Shown: in pieces, positions 15,975 to 24,598 of the stretch
Position numbering within the stretch: position 1 is the stretch's first letter
Layout: every line of letters begins with the position of its first letter
Origin: Streptosporangiaceae bacterium
Lineage (GTDB): Bacteria; Actinomycetota; Actinomycetes; Streptosporangiales; Streptosporangiaceae
DNA length: 64,000 nucleotides
NCBI GenBank assembly: GCA_030040475.1
Contig: JASHTQ010000070.1
Span: forward strand, 1 to 64,000
Direction of reading: 5' to 3'
The notes under the pieces: model-generated
The model's input: only the letters and a program-made list of their open reading frames with translations
The model's database searches: none
Told to the model about the DNA's origin: nothing
Position numbers and translations under genes: made by a program

Positions 15975-17210
15975 CTACTGGATCGGCTCAACTTCGTAGA
16001 GGTCGCCGCCGCGCACCTGGTAAAGGTAAAGACCGCTCGTGCATGTCGCCGTATACGGCGACGGTCCCGGGCAGGAGATCGTGCTCGAGCCCATCACGAC
16101 CGGGCCCTTGTAGCTCTTGATGGTCGCCAGGACCGATGCGGACGTGAAGGCGGTCGAGGACTTGAACATGTTCGCGGCCGTGAGGATGATGCCCCAGCCA
16201 AGTTCACCGAACGCTCCGATCGTGCCGCCGGCACCGTACTTGCCGCGCTCGGAGTTGAACAGGGCCACGTCCGGGTCGGTGTTGCCGCTGACCGACGCGA
16301 CCTTGTAGTTCTCGACGAAGTACCAGTTCTGGTACAGCGACGGATCCTGGGCGATCGTGGCCAGGTCGAGGCAGCCCGGGTCGCCGATGACCTTCTTGGG
16401 CGTGATCGACAATGACTTGAACGCAATCGCGACCCTCGAGCAGTCGACCGTGAACGCCATGGTCAGGTCGGATTTGCCGGCCCCGGAGACGGCCACCTGG
16501 GCGGTGACGTTCGCGGTGTTCGCCGGGACCTGGGTCGCGGTCACCTTGATGTCCGGGTTGAGGTGGCTGGTGACGTACTTCTCCCCCGCCTCGGACGATG
16601 CCTCGCCCTCGTAGATGTAGGACAGCGACTTGATCCCGCTGGTGTTCAGGTAGTGCACGAGCAGCGGGTAGTAGTTGGAGCCCGGGTAGTAGAAGTAGGT
16701 GTCCGGCGGGGCATTGTCGGCCGGCGTGATTCCCTCGATGCCGAGCGTCGGCTTGTGCGCTGCCGCCATCGCCGCGTAGTACGGAGTCCCAGCCAGGGAC
16801 TGAGCGAGTATCGCGAACGGCATGTTCGGGTTATCGGCGAATTCCTCACCGCATTCCTGAGCCGACTGGGCGTCGTTCCTCATGTCGCAGGGCACGAGTT
16901 CGACCTTGCGGCCGCCGAAGCCGCCCATGTTGGCGTTGACGTACTTCACGGCGGCCTGAGCGTTGGCGAGGATCGCCGGGAACGACGTGGTGCCCGTCTC
17001 CATGGTGGCGAACCCGACCTGGAGCACGCTGCCTGTGGCGGTGTCTGATCCGCTCGGCGCCGGCTGGCTGGTCGAGCCCGCCGACGTCGTGGCCGTGTTC
17101 CCGGCGCTCGGGGCGGAACTGGAGGTGCCTGCGCTGCTGCAAGCGGCCGCCGCGAGCAGCCCAGCCATGATGAGGACGGCTACGGCGTGTCTGCGTCTTG
17201 AGAGGTGCAT
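15975..17210 (-). CDS. ABC transporter substrate-binding lipoprotein, Liv type (copy 3)
   Basis: A 411-residue lipoprotein with signal peptide (MHLSRRRHAVAVL, lipobox AAAC) and Ser/Thr-rich linker. The mature part begins LQVGFATMETGTTSFPAI and contains CDMRNDAQSAQECGEEF. It is much closer to the copy at 53370 (both read IYEGEASSEAGEKYVT and VIGDPGCL) than to its neighbour, so the two may bind related ligands. First gene of an operon running to the IclR at 12265; a clear promoter lies about 100 bp upstream. Confidence 0.88.
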   Translation of the reverse strand: MHLSRRRHAVAVLIMAGLLAAAACSSAGTSSSAPSAGNTATTSAGSTSQPAPSGSDTATGSVLQVGFATMETGTTSFPAILANAQAAVKYVNANMGGFGGRKVELVPCDMRNDAQSAQECGEEFADNPNMPFAILAQSLAGTPYYAAMAAAHKPTLGIEGITPADNAPPDTYFYYPGSNYYPLLVHYLNTSGIKSLSYIYEGEASSEAGEKYVTSHLNPDIKVTATQVPANTANVTAQVAVSGAGKSDLTMAFTVDCSRVAIAFKSLSITPKKVIGDPGCLDLATIAQDPSLYQNWYFVENYKVASVSGNTDPDVALFNSERGKYGAGGTIGAFGELGWGIILTAANMFKSSTAFTSASVLATIKSYKGPVVMGSSTISCPGPSPYTATCTSGLYLYQVRGGDLYEVEPIQ

Positions 17211-17290
17211 GGTCTTCCTGCTCCCTTCCGATCCTGCGTTACCAGCGCGGACCGGCCAGTCCTGCGCGGCATGGCCCGTTCAGTGACACG

Positions 17291-17337
17291 GGATGGATCG
17301 CTAGATGAACCGTAGAGCGTGCTCAAAACCGTGTCAA
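17291..17337 (-). promoter_or_regulatory. Promoter of the 17210-12265 operon
   Basis: Minus strand: TTGACA (17337-17332), 17-bp spacer, TACGGT (17314-17309). Directly downstream is ATCTAGCGATCCA, sharing 10 identical bases with the arm of the divergent operator at 17434-17443. The central paired half-sites are poor, so this is at best a partial operator. Confidence 0.65.
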
Positions 17338-17384
17338 GTATCACAACGTACTGTTGTTCTGTGAGAAACGCACGACGATGGCGC

Positions 17385-17446
17385 TTGACCGTAATTCGCG
17401 CCGACAGGTAGCGTCAGAGATACAGTACGTATTATCTAGCGATACG
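17385..17446 (+). promoter_or_regulatory. Promoter and operator of the HpaB-like gene
   Basis: TTGACC (17385-17390), 18-bp spacer, TAGCGT (17409-17414), then the operator 17419-17446 reading GATAC, 5 bp, GTATT, 6 bp, CGATACG. Orientation relative to the gene matches the copies on the other strand. It also shows that the coding start lies downstream, not at the in-frame ATG at 17354. Confidence 0.72.
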
Positions 17447-17491
17447 AGCGGGACTGTGCCGTGTCGGGCGACGCAGAGGAGTGGATGCCTG

Positions 17492-18877
17492 GTGTTGACG
17501 GGCGAGGAGTACAGAGCGTCGCTCGACGACGGAAGGGCCGTGTACCTCGGCGGCCGGCGGGTGGCGAACGTCGCCAAGGAACCCGTCTTCGCGCCGGCAG
17601 TCGACTACGTCGCGGCGGAGTACGAGAGGTACTACCAGCCGGGAGATCGGCGGCAGAACCCGCTGATGTCCGCCCCGCGCTCCCGCGAGCAGCTGCACGC
17701 CCAGGTGCCGGCCTTTCGCGGGGTGTCCCTTCCGCTGCAGTTCACCTACCAGACGATCATGACCCTGCTCGTCGCCAGGGGCAGGCTGGCGAACCTGGAC
17801 GTGGCCGTCGGCGATCGCGTCGAGCGGCAGGTGACCCGCGTGTCTGACGACGATATCCGCGTCGCGCTCTGCATCACCGACGCCAAGGGCCACCGGCGGA
17901 TGGGCCCGGCCAAGCAAGACGACCCGGACCTCTACGTGCGCGTCGTTGAGCGCCGGGCCGACGGGATCGTCATTCGCGGTGCCAAGCTGCACATCAGCAG
18001 CGCACCGCTGTGCCACGAATTCCTGGTGCTGCCGACCAAGGCGATGAAACCAGGAGAAGAGCAGTGGACGGTGGCCGCGCTTGTCCCAGTCAACGCCCCG
18101 GGAATCAAGCTCATCACGCGCACGCCGCAGCCCCTGTCCGGAGACTCGCGCGACTATCCGCTCAGCAATCGCCGCAGCGTGCCGATCAGCCTGGTCGTCT
18201 TCGACGACGTATTCGTGCCGCGGGAGCGGGTATTTCTCGACGGCGACGTTACGCAGGCAGCCGTATTCGCGCACACCCTCGGTCTGTGGGTCCGGCTGAA
18301 CGAGATGATCGCGCTCGTCCGGCGGGCCGACGAGCAGGTCGGTCTCGCGCAGCTGATCGCGGAGGCCAATGGCACGGAGCGGGTCGGGCACATACAGGAC
18401 AAGATCGACGCGATGATCGTGTACGCCACGCTGCTGCGGGCTGGCCTGCACGCCGCCATCTCCGCCGCCGACCCGACGCCGGAGGGCTACTATGCACCCG
18501 ACGAGCTGTTCACGAACGCGACCAAGTACTACGCGGCGTCCAACCTGCACGCGATGAACAATCTGCTCCAGGACATCGCGGGCGGCTCGGTCGTCTCCGC
18601 GCCGTCAATGGCCGATCTGCATAGCCCCGAGATCGGCGCGTTCGTCGAGAAGTACATGCGCACAGGACCCGAGGTCAGCGGCGAGTACCGGCTGGCGCTT
18701 TTCCAGGCGATCCGGGATGCGACGGCCGATACCTTCGGCGGCTGGCAGGTCGTTTCCCATCTGAACGGCGGCGGCGGCCTGTACGCTCAGCGGCTGGTTA
18801 CGCGCAAGCACTATGACATGGCAACGGCGAAGTCGCTTGCCCTGTCGGCGGCGGACATCCAGCCACCTGAGCAGTGA
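17492..18877 (+). CDS. HpaB-like flavin-dependent monooxygenase
   Basis: A 461-residue member of the 4-hydroxyphenylacetate 3-hydroxylase / 4-hydroxybutyryl-CoA dehydratase superfamily. LTGEEYRASLDDGR is the typical N-terminus, and the acyl-CoA dehydrogenase-like fold continues with LVVFDDVFVPRERVF and NLLQDIAGGSVV. I do not see the Cys cluster that binds the Fe-S centre in 4-hydroxybutyryl-CoA dehydratase, so a FADH2-using hydroxylase is favoured. No small reductase gene is adjacent. GTG at 17492 is chosen over 17354: the upstream extension covers the promoter and operator, and AGAGGAG lies 10 nt before this GTG. Monocistronic, convergent with the gene at 18893. Confidence 0.82.
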   Translation: MLTGEEYRASLDDGRAVYLGGRRVANVAKEPVFAPAVDYVAAEYERYYQPGDRRQNPLMSAPRSREQLHAQVPAFRGVSLPLQFTYQTIMTLLVARGRLANLDVAVGDRVERQVTRVSDDDIRVALCITDAKGHRRMGPAKQDDPDLYVRVVERRADGIVIRGAKLHISSAPLCHEFLVLPTKAMKPGEEQWTVAALVPVNAPGIKLITRTPQPLSGDSRDYPLSNRRSVPISLVVFDDVFVPRERVFLDGDVTQAAVFAHTLGLWVRLNEMIALVRRADEQVGLAQLIAEANGTERVGHIQDKIDAMIVYATLLRAGLHAAISAADPTPEGYYAPDELFTNATKYYAASNLHAMNNLLQDIAGGSVVSAPSMADLHSPEIGAFVEKYMRTGPEVSGEYRLALFQAIRDATADTFGGWQVVSHLNGGGGLYAQRLVTRKHYDMATAKSLALSAADIQPPEQ

Positions 18878-18892
18878 GCGAGCCGATCCCGG

Positions 18893-19699
18893 TCACGCGG
18901 GAACCCAGCGCCGCCTGCCTGCATTTCTCACCAGGCGACCGAGCCTCAGCCCAGGGAAGTGCGCGGCGCCGATCAGTGTGCCTGAGCCTTCCAGGCTGCC
19001 GCTGAGCGCGTTCTTCGTGCGCTTAGCGCGGTCTGGGTCCAGGTCGGCGATGCTGGGCCAGTCGTCGTCGACGAGCTCGACCGGGCAGTGCACGATATCG
19101 CCGAGCAGCACGGCTCGATCCTGGCCAGACTGCAACGAGATCACCGTGCTGCCGGGGGTGTGTCCCGGCGCCGCGATGGTCCAGACGCCGTCGAAGATCG
19201 GGCCGTCGCGTGTCCAGCGCTCAAACTGGCCGATGACCGGCTCGAGCAGCTCATATTCCTTGCCGCGGTGCTCCACCATGAAATGCTGCCAGTCGGCCTC
19301 GGCGCAGCGGTGCACCGCGTTCCCGAATACTGGCCGCCCGTCGGCCACCGCCCAGCCGATGTGGTCATGGTGCAGATGGGTAAGGATTACGTCGGTGACG
19401 TCCGCCGGGCCGACGCCCAGTTCGCCCAGGTGATCGAGGAATCCGCCGCCCTCGATGCCCATGACCGTGCGCCGGCCGGCGCCGAGGTCTACCAGCGAGA
19501 CGCGATTCACGGTGCGCACCAGGAAGCCGCCGAGCGCGAACTCGAGACGCCCGTCGTCGTTGAGCAGGTCGCGGTGCACCTCCCAGCTCTCCGGTGTGCT
19601 GTGGCGAAAGCTCTTGGTCGGCACGAAACTGCGGCTGCCGTCAAGCACGGCATCGACTTGGACATCGCCAATCCAGGTCGAAGCGCTCGCGGTCGCCAT
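18893..19699 (-). CDS. Metallo-beta-lactamase-fold hydrolase (copy 1)
   Basis: A 268-residue metallo-hydrolase. THLHHDHIG is the metal-binding HxHxDH motif, followed by GHTPGST and the metal-bridging Asp in LLGDIVH. This group includes lactonases and thioesterase-like enzymes; the substrate is unknown. ATG at 19699 lies 4 bp after the P450 stop, so the pair is cotranscribed. It may hydrolyse a lactone or thioester made from the P450 product (inference). Confidence 0.82.
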   Translation of the reverse strand: MATASASTWIGDVQVDAVLDGSRSFVPTKSFRHSTPESWEVHRDLLNDDGRLEFALGGFLVRTVNRVSLVDLGAGRRTVMGIEGGGFLDHLGELGVGPADVTDVILTHLHHDHIGWAVADGRPVFGNAVHRCAEADWQHFMVEHRGKEYELLEPVIGQFERWTRDGPIFDGVWTIAAPGHTPGSTVISLQSGQDRAVLLGDIVHCPVELVDDDWPSIADLDPDRAKRTKNALSGSLEGSGTLIGAAHFPGLRLGRLVRNAGRRRWVPA

Positions 19700-19703
19700 C
19701 GTG

Positions 19704-20921
19704 TCAGCCGCGCCGGCCGAACGTGATGTGGAGGGTCTCCACCGTGCGCACCTGGGACATGTGGTGGACGGGCGGACGCTCCGGATCCAGCGCGTAGTCC
19801 GGAATGCGCTTATGCAGCTCGTCGAAGGCGACGACCAGTTCCATGCGGGCCAGCGGAGCTCCCAGGCAGCGATGCGGCCCGCCGCCGAAGGACAAGTGCG
19901 CGTTGCGCTTGCGCGCCGGATCGAAGCTGTGCGGACATTCGAAGGCGGCCGCATCGCGGTTGCCCGACTGGTGCGGCAGCAGGAGCTTGTCACCAGGAAG
20001 AAGGCGGACCCCCGCGATCTTTGTCTCGCGGGCCACGACCCTGGCGGTCCCCCACGCGGGCGGTTCCCACCTGAGCAGCTCTTCGACGGCCGTCGGCAGC
20101 AGGTCGGGATCGTCGATCAGCCGCTGCCGCTCGGCGGGCCGGCCGGCCAGCGTGATGATGCCGAACGCCAGCGCGGTCTCCACGGTGTGCAGTCCGGCCA
20201 CGAGGAGCTGGAATATGTAATCAAGCACCTCGTCTTCTGTCAGCGCCCGCCCGTCCGGCATCCGGGCCTGGAGCAGCGCGGTCGTGATGTCGTCGCGCGG
20301 ATCGCGGCGCCGCTCCTCGACATAGCCGCGGAAGAAGTCGTAGGAGTGCCCGACCGCGGCGCGCCGGGTCTCCTGGACGCGCGGATCGTGGCTTGCCCCT
20401 CCCCCGCCGTGCTGAAAATCGTCGACCCAGCCAGCGAACTCCGTCATCCTGTCGAGCGGCCAGCCCATGATGCTGAGGAACATCAGCGCCGGCAGCGGCC
20501 GGCCGAAGCTGGCCATGAAGTCGCACTTGCCGAGATCGACGAACTCGTCGATGAGACGGTTGGCGAGTTCGCGGGTCCGCGGTTCCAGCTGCCGCATCCG
20601 CAGCGGAGAGAACGTCGGCGTCAGCAGCTTCCGGTAGCCGGTGTGGACGGGCGGGTCGTATTCCAGCGGGATGAACTTACCGCGGCCGTGCGCGAGCTCC
20701 GGCGGTATCGACGCCGGCCAGTTGGAGAACGTGGTGGTGTCCCGCAGGACCGCCGTGATCTCGCTGTAGCCCTTGACAATCCAGTGCCCGCCGTTGGCCG
20801 TCGTGTACGAGACGGGCGGGAGCGCGTCCACCGCCGAGTTGAAGTTGTCCGCCAGACGATCGTCGTAAAGATCGAAGTCGACGACCATGTCTGCCGGCAC
20901 GTGATTCGGGACGTCGGCCAA
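19704..20921 (-). CDS. Cytochrome P450 (copy 1)
   Basis: A 405-residue soluble bacterial P450. The heme-binding loop FGGGPHRCLGAPLARME carries the Cys ligand, the ExxR helix reads EELLRWE, and the I-helix reads AGLHTVE. In that helix the usual acid before the Thr is His, as also in the second P450 of this window. TTG at 20921 gives MADVPNHVPADMV, aligned with the other copy, and AAGGCGGA lies upstream. The open frame continues upstream but over the promoter and the neighbouring gene. Electrons probably come from the ferredoxin reductase and Rieske-type ferredoxin encoded nearby. Confidence 0.9.
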   Translation of the reverse strand: MADVPNHVPADMVVDFDLYDDRLADNFNSAVDALPPVSYTTANGGHWIVKGYSEITAVLRDTTTFSNWPASIPPELAHGRGKFIPLEYDPPVHTGYRKLLTPTFSPLRMRQLEPRTRELANRLIDEFVDLGKCDFMASFGRPLPALMFLSIMGWPLDRMTEFAGWVDDFQHGGGGASHDPRVQETRRAAVGHSYDFFRGYVEERRRDPRDDITTALLQARMPDGRALTEDEVLDYIFQLLVAGLHTVETALAFGIITLAGRPAERQRLIDDPDLLPTAVEELLRWEPPAWGTARVVARETKIAGVRLLPGDKLLLPHQSGNRDAAAFECPHSFDPARKRNAHLSFGGGPHRCLGAPLARMELVVAFDELHKRIPDYALDPERPPVHHMSQVRTVETLHITFGRRG

Positions 20922-20933
20922 CGCGATCCGCCT

Positions 20934-20992
20934 TGTATCGTACAGAGATACACTACGTATCGAACAATACGCCGCAGATGTTGGCGCGTCAA
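20934..20992 (-). promoter_or_regulatory. Promoter and operator of the P450 copy 1 operon
   Basis: Minus strand: TTGACG (20992-20987), 17-bp spacer, TATTGT (20969-20964), then operator 20934-20961, plus strand TGTATCG, 6 bp, GATAC, 5 bp, GTATC with perfect half-sites. The -35 overlaps the stop codon of the crotonase gene. Confidence 0.78.
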
Positions 20993-21798
20993 GCGTCCTG
21001 GCCGGGCTCGCGGCCAGCCGCCCCGGACTGTCTGGGCTCGCGACCGGCCGCCCCGGCCTGTCCGCGGCGCTCGGCCAGCACCTGTGCGCCCGTCCCCGAC
21101 AGGTGCGACGCGGTCGTCCCGCGAAAGCCCAGCCGCTGCGCGTTCTCGATGTGGCGGGCATGCGCCGCATCGACGCCAAGCGGCTCGAGCTCGTCCCACT
21201 CGCGGCGCATGGCGGCCACCATGACCGGGTCGTGCCCGGCGATGCGCGCCGCCGTCGCGAGGGCTGCCGGGACGAGCTCGGAGTGCGCGACCACCTGGTC
21301 TACCAGGCCGATCCGCAGGGCGGTCGCGGCGTCGACGAAGTCGCCGGTCAGGGACATGAACCGGGCCCACGACCGGCCGACCCGCCGCGGCAGGTCGACG
21401 AGCACCGGACCTGGATAGACCTGCACGTCCAGGTGCGTGTCGGCGAACGAGGCGCGCTCAGAGGCGATGAGGATGTCGCATGCCAGCGCGATCTCAAGCC
21501 CGGCGGTCACGGCGGGACCGTTGATCGCGCCGATCACCGGCACCGTGGCAGCGCGGACCTCGGCTGCGCACTTGGGCACCTCGCCCAGCCGGGCGGCGCC
21601 GAGGTTGCGCAGGTCGAGTCCCGCGCAGAAGGCGGGATCGCGGCCGGTCACGACGACCGCCGCGACCTCGCCCTGCAGCCTGCGCAGGGCGGTGACGAAC
21701 TCGTCGGCGAGCCCCGCGTCTATGGCGTTGCGCGCGTGCGGCCGATTCAGCTCGACGAGCCCGACGCCATCGTCGAGGCGGACTACGACGGCTCCCAT
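20989..21798 (-). CDS. Enoyl-CoA hydratase/isomerase family protein
   Basis: A 269-residue crotonase. GRDPAFCAGLDL gives the first oxyanion segment and GPAVTAGLEIALACD the second. Where the hydratase Glu is expected the protein reads THLDVQVYPGPV, so it may be an isomerase, hydrolase or another crotonase type. The C-terminal 25 residues are an Ala-Gly-Arg-Glu-Pro repeat produced by a 30-bp tandem duplication. Last gene of the ferredoxin-reductase operon, 62 bp after the LLM gene. Confidence 0.85.
   Translation of the reverse strand: MGAVVVRLDDGVGLVELNRPHARNAIDAGLADEFVTALRRLQGEVAAVVVTGRDPAFCAGLDLRNLGAARLGEVPKCAAEVRAATVPVIGAINGPAVTAGLEIALACDILIASERASFADTHLDVQVYPGPVLVDLPRRVGRSWARFMSLTGDFVDAATALRIGLVDQVVAHSELVPAALATAARIAGHDPVMVAAMRREWDELEPLGVDAAHARHIENAQRLGFRGTTASHLSGTGAQVLAERRGQAGAAGREPRQSGAAGREPGQDA
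21004..21063. repeat. 30-bp tandem duplication at crotonase 3' end
   Basis: Two adjacent 30-bp units differing at a few bases encode the duplicated Gly-Ala-Ala-Gly-Arg-Glu-Pro tail of the crotonase. Confidence 0.8.
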
Positions 21799-21860
21799 AA
21801 GCGTGCCCTTCCGTGACCGGGGCGGCCGCGGGTGCGCGGCCCGACGTTGAGTGGTGCCAG

Positions 21861-22868
21861 CTACGACCGCAACAGCGTGATGACCTCATCCCAGAGCTCG
21901 GCATCCGCACCGCACCGGACAGGCAGCCGCAGGCGGTCGAGCACGCCGCCGAACCGCCGCCGGATTTCCGCGGCAACGACGTCCGGTGGCCCCGCGACCG
22001 CGAACGCGTGCAGCACGTCATCGTGGATGAGCGCGGCCATCTGATCCCATCTCCGCTGCCTGGCCATCGCGTTGAGCTCGTCGGCCAGGTCGGCCCAACC
22101 GCTGTGCGCGAGCACGGCACGGTATTCGCGGGTCGAACCGTAGAACGCGATCTGCCGACGTAGCCGCTGCGAGCCGCGCGCCACCTGCGCCTCGTCGCGG
22201 CCGACGGCGAACAGCCCCGCCATGGCGACGGTGAACTCCTCCTGGGAGCGGCCGGCCCGGGCCAGTTCCGACCGCAGCCGCGGCACAGTTACCTCGCGCA
22301 GATAGTCAGCCGACGTGAACGAGTGCACGATCAGGCCGTCGGCAACCTCGGCCGCCGTCCGCGTCATCTGCGGGCCGACGGCCGCGAGCAGGATCGGCGG
22401 ATACCCCACGGGCGACGGCCCAGGGTCGAACACCGCCGTCATCAGGTCGTGGGTGTAGAACCGGCCGACATAGGGTCGTGGCTCGCGGTCCTGCCATCCC
22501 GACCAGATCGACCGGACGGCGGCGATGAACTCGCGCATCCTGGCGGCGGGCTCGGACCAGGGCATCGAGAAGCGCCGGGTGATATGCGAACGGACCTGGC
22601 TGCCGAGTCCGAGCACGAAGCGGCCCCCGGACAACCGGTGCAGGTCCGCGGCGAGGCCGGCGACGAGCATGGGGTTGCGGGCGAAGGCCACCGCGATGCT
22701 CGTGCCGAGATCGATGTCCTTGGTCGCGTTGGCCGCGAGCGCGAGCGGGAGGAACGGATCGTGCGCGATTTCAGCGGCGAACGCGCCATCGAATCCGCAT
22801 CGTTCCAGGACGGCGGCCGTCGGGCCGGCGGCGCTTAGGTCGGCAGGCAGGCTGGCGTCGATCTTCAC
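21861..22868 (-). CDS. LLM-class F420-dependent oxidoreductase (copy 1)
   Basis: A 335-residue luciferase-like TIM-barrel protein. IDLGTSIAVAFARNPM, the Gly-rich GGRFVLGLGSQV and a late TAAEVADGLIVHSF segment are typical of actinobacterial F420-dependent LLM enzymes. These use F420H2 or flavin for hydride transfer to aldehydes, ketones or alcohols, but the substrate is unknown. ATG overlaps the stop of the second LLM gene by ATGA. Confidence 0.85.
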   Translation of the reverse strand: MKIDASLPADLSAAGPTAAVLERCGFDGAFAAEIAHDPFLPLALAANATKDIDLGTSIAVAFARNPMLVAGLAADLHRLSGGRFVLGLGSQVRSHITRRFSMPWSEPAARMREFIAAVRSIWSGWQDREPRPYVGRFYTHDLMTAVFDPGPSPVGYPPILLAAVGPQMTRTAAEVADGLIVHSFTSADYLREVTVPRLRSELARAGRSQEEFTVAMAGLFAVGRDEAQVARGSQRLRRQIAFYGSTREYRAVLAHSGWADLADELNAMARQRRWDQMAALIHDDVLHAFAVAGPPDVVAAEIRRRFGGVLDRLRLPVRCGADAELWDEVITLLRS

Positions 22869-23788
22869 GGCTGCGGGCTGTGGCTGGCGAGCCCGCAGGC
22901 GGCTAGCTCGCCGGCCACCGACTCAAGAAACTCGATCTCGAAGGGAGCGCGCAACGCGAAGTTGACCTGGTCGACGCCAAGGTCGGCGTAGGTCCCGATG
23001 CGGTCGACGAGCTGCTGCCCGCCGCCGATCAGCGCGGCCGGCCTGACGAGTTGCGCGGCCGGCCCGAACCCGTGCTGAAATGCCTTCTCGTCCGCGGTCA
23101 GCACCAAGTTCACCGCGCGACGAACCGAGGCAGGGTCCCGGCCCGCCTGCTCGCAATGCCGGCGGAGAACCTCGTCTTTCTGCCGCCAGGCCGCCGGCGT
23201 CAGGTAGGGCGCATTCCATCCGTCGGCGTAGCGGGCGACCATGCGCAGGGTCCGCTTTTCCCCGCTGCCGCCGATCCAGACGGGCAGCGCCGGGCGCAGT
23301 GGACGCGGCTCGCAGCGGGCGGCGTGCAGCGTGTAGTAGCGGCCTGCGAAGTCGACCACGGGCTCGGTCAGCAGCGCCCGGACGCACTGCGCGGACTCCT
23401 CGAGCCGGTCCAGGCGCTCGGCGGCGGTCCCGAACTCCAAGCCGTGCGAGGCGTACTCTTCCCTGGCCCAGCCCGCTCCGAGCCCGATCTGAGCCCGGCC
23501 GCCGGAGAAGTGATCGATGGTGGCGACAGCGCTGGCCAGGACGGCGGGATGCCGGTATCCGGCGCAGTAGACCAGGCAGTTGACCTGCACTCGCGTGGTG
23601 GCCATCGCCAGTGCCGTGTGCGCGCTGACCGCCTCGAAGCACCGGGGGTCGGACGGGTCGGTGGCGTAGAAGTGATCCCACACCGAGATGGCATCGAAGC
23701 CCAGCACCTCGGCCTTGCGCCACATCGCGAGCAAGTCCGCCGCGCTGGTCTGCTGGACGCCCGCGTGCACCCCGAAGCTGAGCGGCAT
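22865..23788 (-). CDS. LLM-class oxidoreductase (copy 2)
   Basis: A 307-residue luciferase-like protein. FDAISVWDHFYATD and INCLVYC-like strands lead to FSGGRAQIGLGAGWAREEY, the hallmark of this class; LPVWIGGSGEKRTLRMVARYADGWN follows. ATG at 23788 overlaps the SDR stop (ATGA); the longer open frame upstream is antisense filler. Adjacent, non-identical LLM genes may act on successive intermediates. Confidence 0.86.
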   Translation of the reverse strand: MPLSFGVHAGVQQTSAADLLAMWRKAEVLGFDAISVWDHFYATDPSDPRCFEAVSAHTALAMATTRVQVNCLVYCAGYRHPAVLASAVATIDHFSGGRAQIGLGAGWAREEYASHGLEFGTAAERLDRLEESAQCVRALLTEPVVDFAGRYYTLHAARCEPRPLRPALPVWIGGSGEKRTLRMVARYADGWNAPYLTPAAWRQKDEVLRRHCEQAGRDPASVRRAVNLVLTADEKAFQHGFGPAAQLVRPAALIGGGQQLVDRIGTYADLGVDQVNFALRAPFEIEFLESVAGELAACGLASHSPQP

Positions 23789-24588
23789 CAAGCCTCCGGG
23801 AGCCGGGCGATCGCCTCTGCCAGGTAGTGGTCGGGCGCCGCGGCCCTGGCCACCATCGAGGCACCGACCTCTGGGTGGGTCAGCACGAAGAACTGGTTGT
23901 TCTCTATCGCGGCGGCCACCATCTCGCCGACGTCGCCCGAGTTGAGCTTCGCGAGCCCCGAAGCGACCTGGATCGAAACGCGCGGGCCGAACCAGTGCGC
24001 GTCGCTCGACATGTTGGTGGCCACCGGGCCAGGGCAAAGGCACGTAATCCAGACACCCCGCGGCCGGGTGTAGAGGGAAAGCGCTTCGCTCAGCGCGACG
24101 ACCGCCGCCTTCGAGGCGGTGTACGGGAGCCGGTCGAAACAGTAGGGAAACAGGCCGTTGATGGACGCGGTGTTGACTATGTGGCCATCGCCCCTGCCGA
24201 GCAGGTACGGCAGGAACACCTCGTTGCTCCGCACTACGGACATGACGTTCACGTCAAGCACCCTGGCCCACTCCGCGGCAGGGATCGCCAGTGGCTCACC
24301 GTGCGCCACGGTGCCGACGTTGTTCATCACGATGTCGATGCGGCCGAATTCCCTGAGCGCAAGCTCGCGCGCGGCCACGAGGTCGTCGCTGCTGCGGACG
24401 TCACAGCGCAGCGGCAGGGCGGTGACCCCGAGCGCGCCTGCCAGCGTCGCGACCTGCGCGCAGCGCTCGGCGTTGATGTCGGCGACGATGGTGTGCACGC
24501 CGCGGCGCGCCAGGGCGAGCACGGTTCCCGCGCCGATGCCGCTGCCGCCGCCGGTCACCAGCGCTACCCGTCCAGGAAGGTTCTCCAT
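23788..24588 (-). CDS. SDR family oxidoreductase (copy 2)
   Basis: A 266-residue classical SDR: TGGGSGIGAG nucleotide loop at the N-terminus, NNVGT near residue 90, Ser in NTASING and YTASK active site. It likely oxidises or reduces a hydroxy/keto intermediate with NAD(P). Located 10 bp after the ferredoxin reductase and coupled by ATGA to an LLM gene. Nothing indicates mycofactocin coupling here, unlike the SDR at 11298. Confidence 0.88.
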   Translation of the reverse strand: MENLPGRVALVTGGGSGIGAGTVLALARRGVHTIVADINAERCAQVATLAGALGVTALPLRCDVRSSDDLVAARELALREFGRIDIVMNNVGTVAHGEPLAIPAAEWARVLDVNVMSVVRSNEVFLPYLLGRGDGHIVNTASINGLFPYCFDRLPYTASKAAVVALSEALSLYTRPRGVWITCLCPGPVATNMSSDAHWFGPRVSIQVASGLAKLNSGDVGEMVAAAIENNQFFVLTHPEVGASMVARAAAPDHYLAEAIARLPEA

Positions 24589-24598
24589 CCCAACTCCG

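Noticed and set aside
17354..17491. Upstream start for the HpaB-like gene
   Set aside because: This stretch contains the promoter and operator; the recognisable N-terminus begins at GTG 17492 with its own ribosome-binding site.
17492..18877. 4-hydroxybutyryl-CoA dehydratase
   Set aside because: The superfamily fits, but the Cys residues that bind its iron-sulfur cluster are not seen, so a monooxygenase is more likely.
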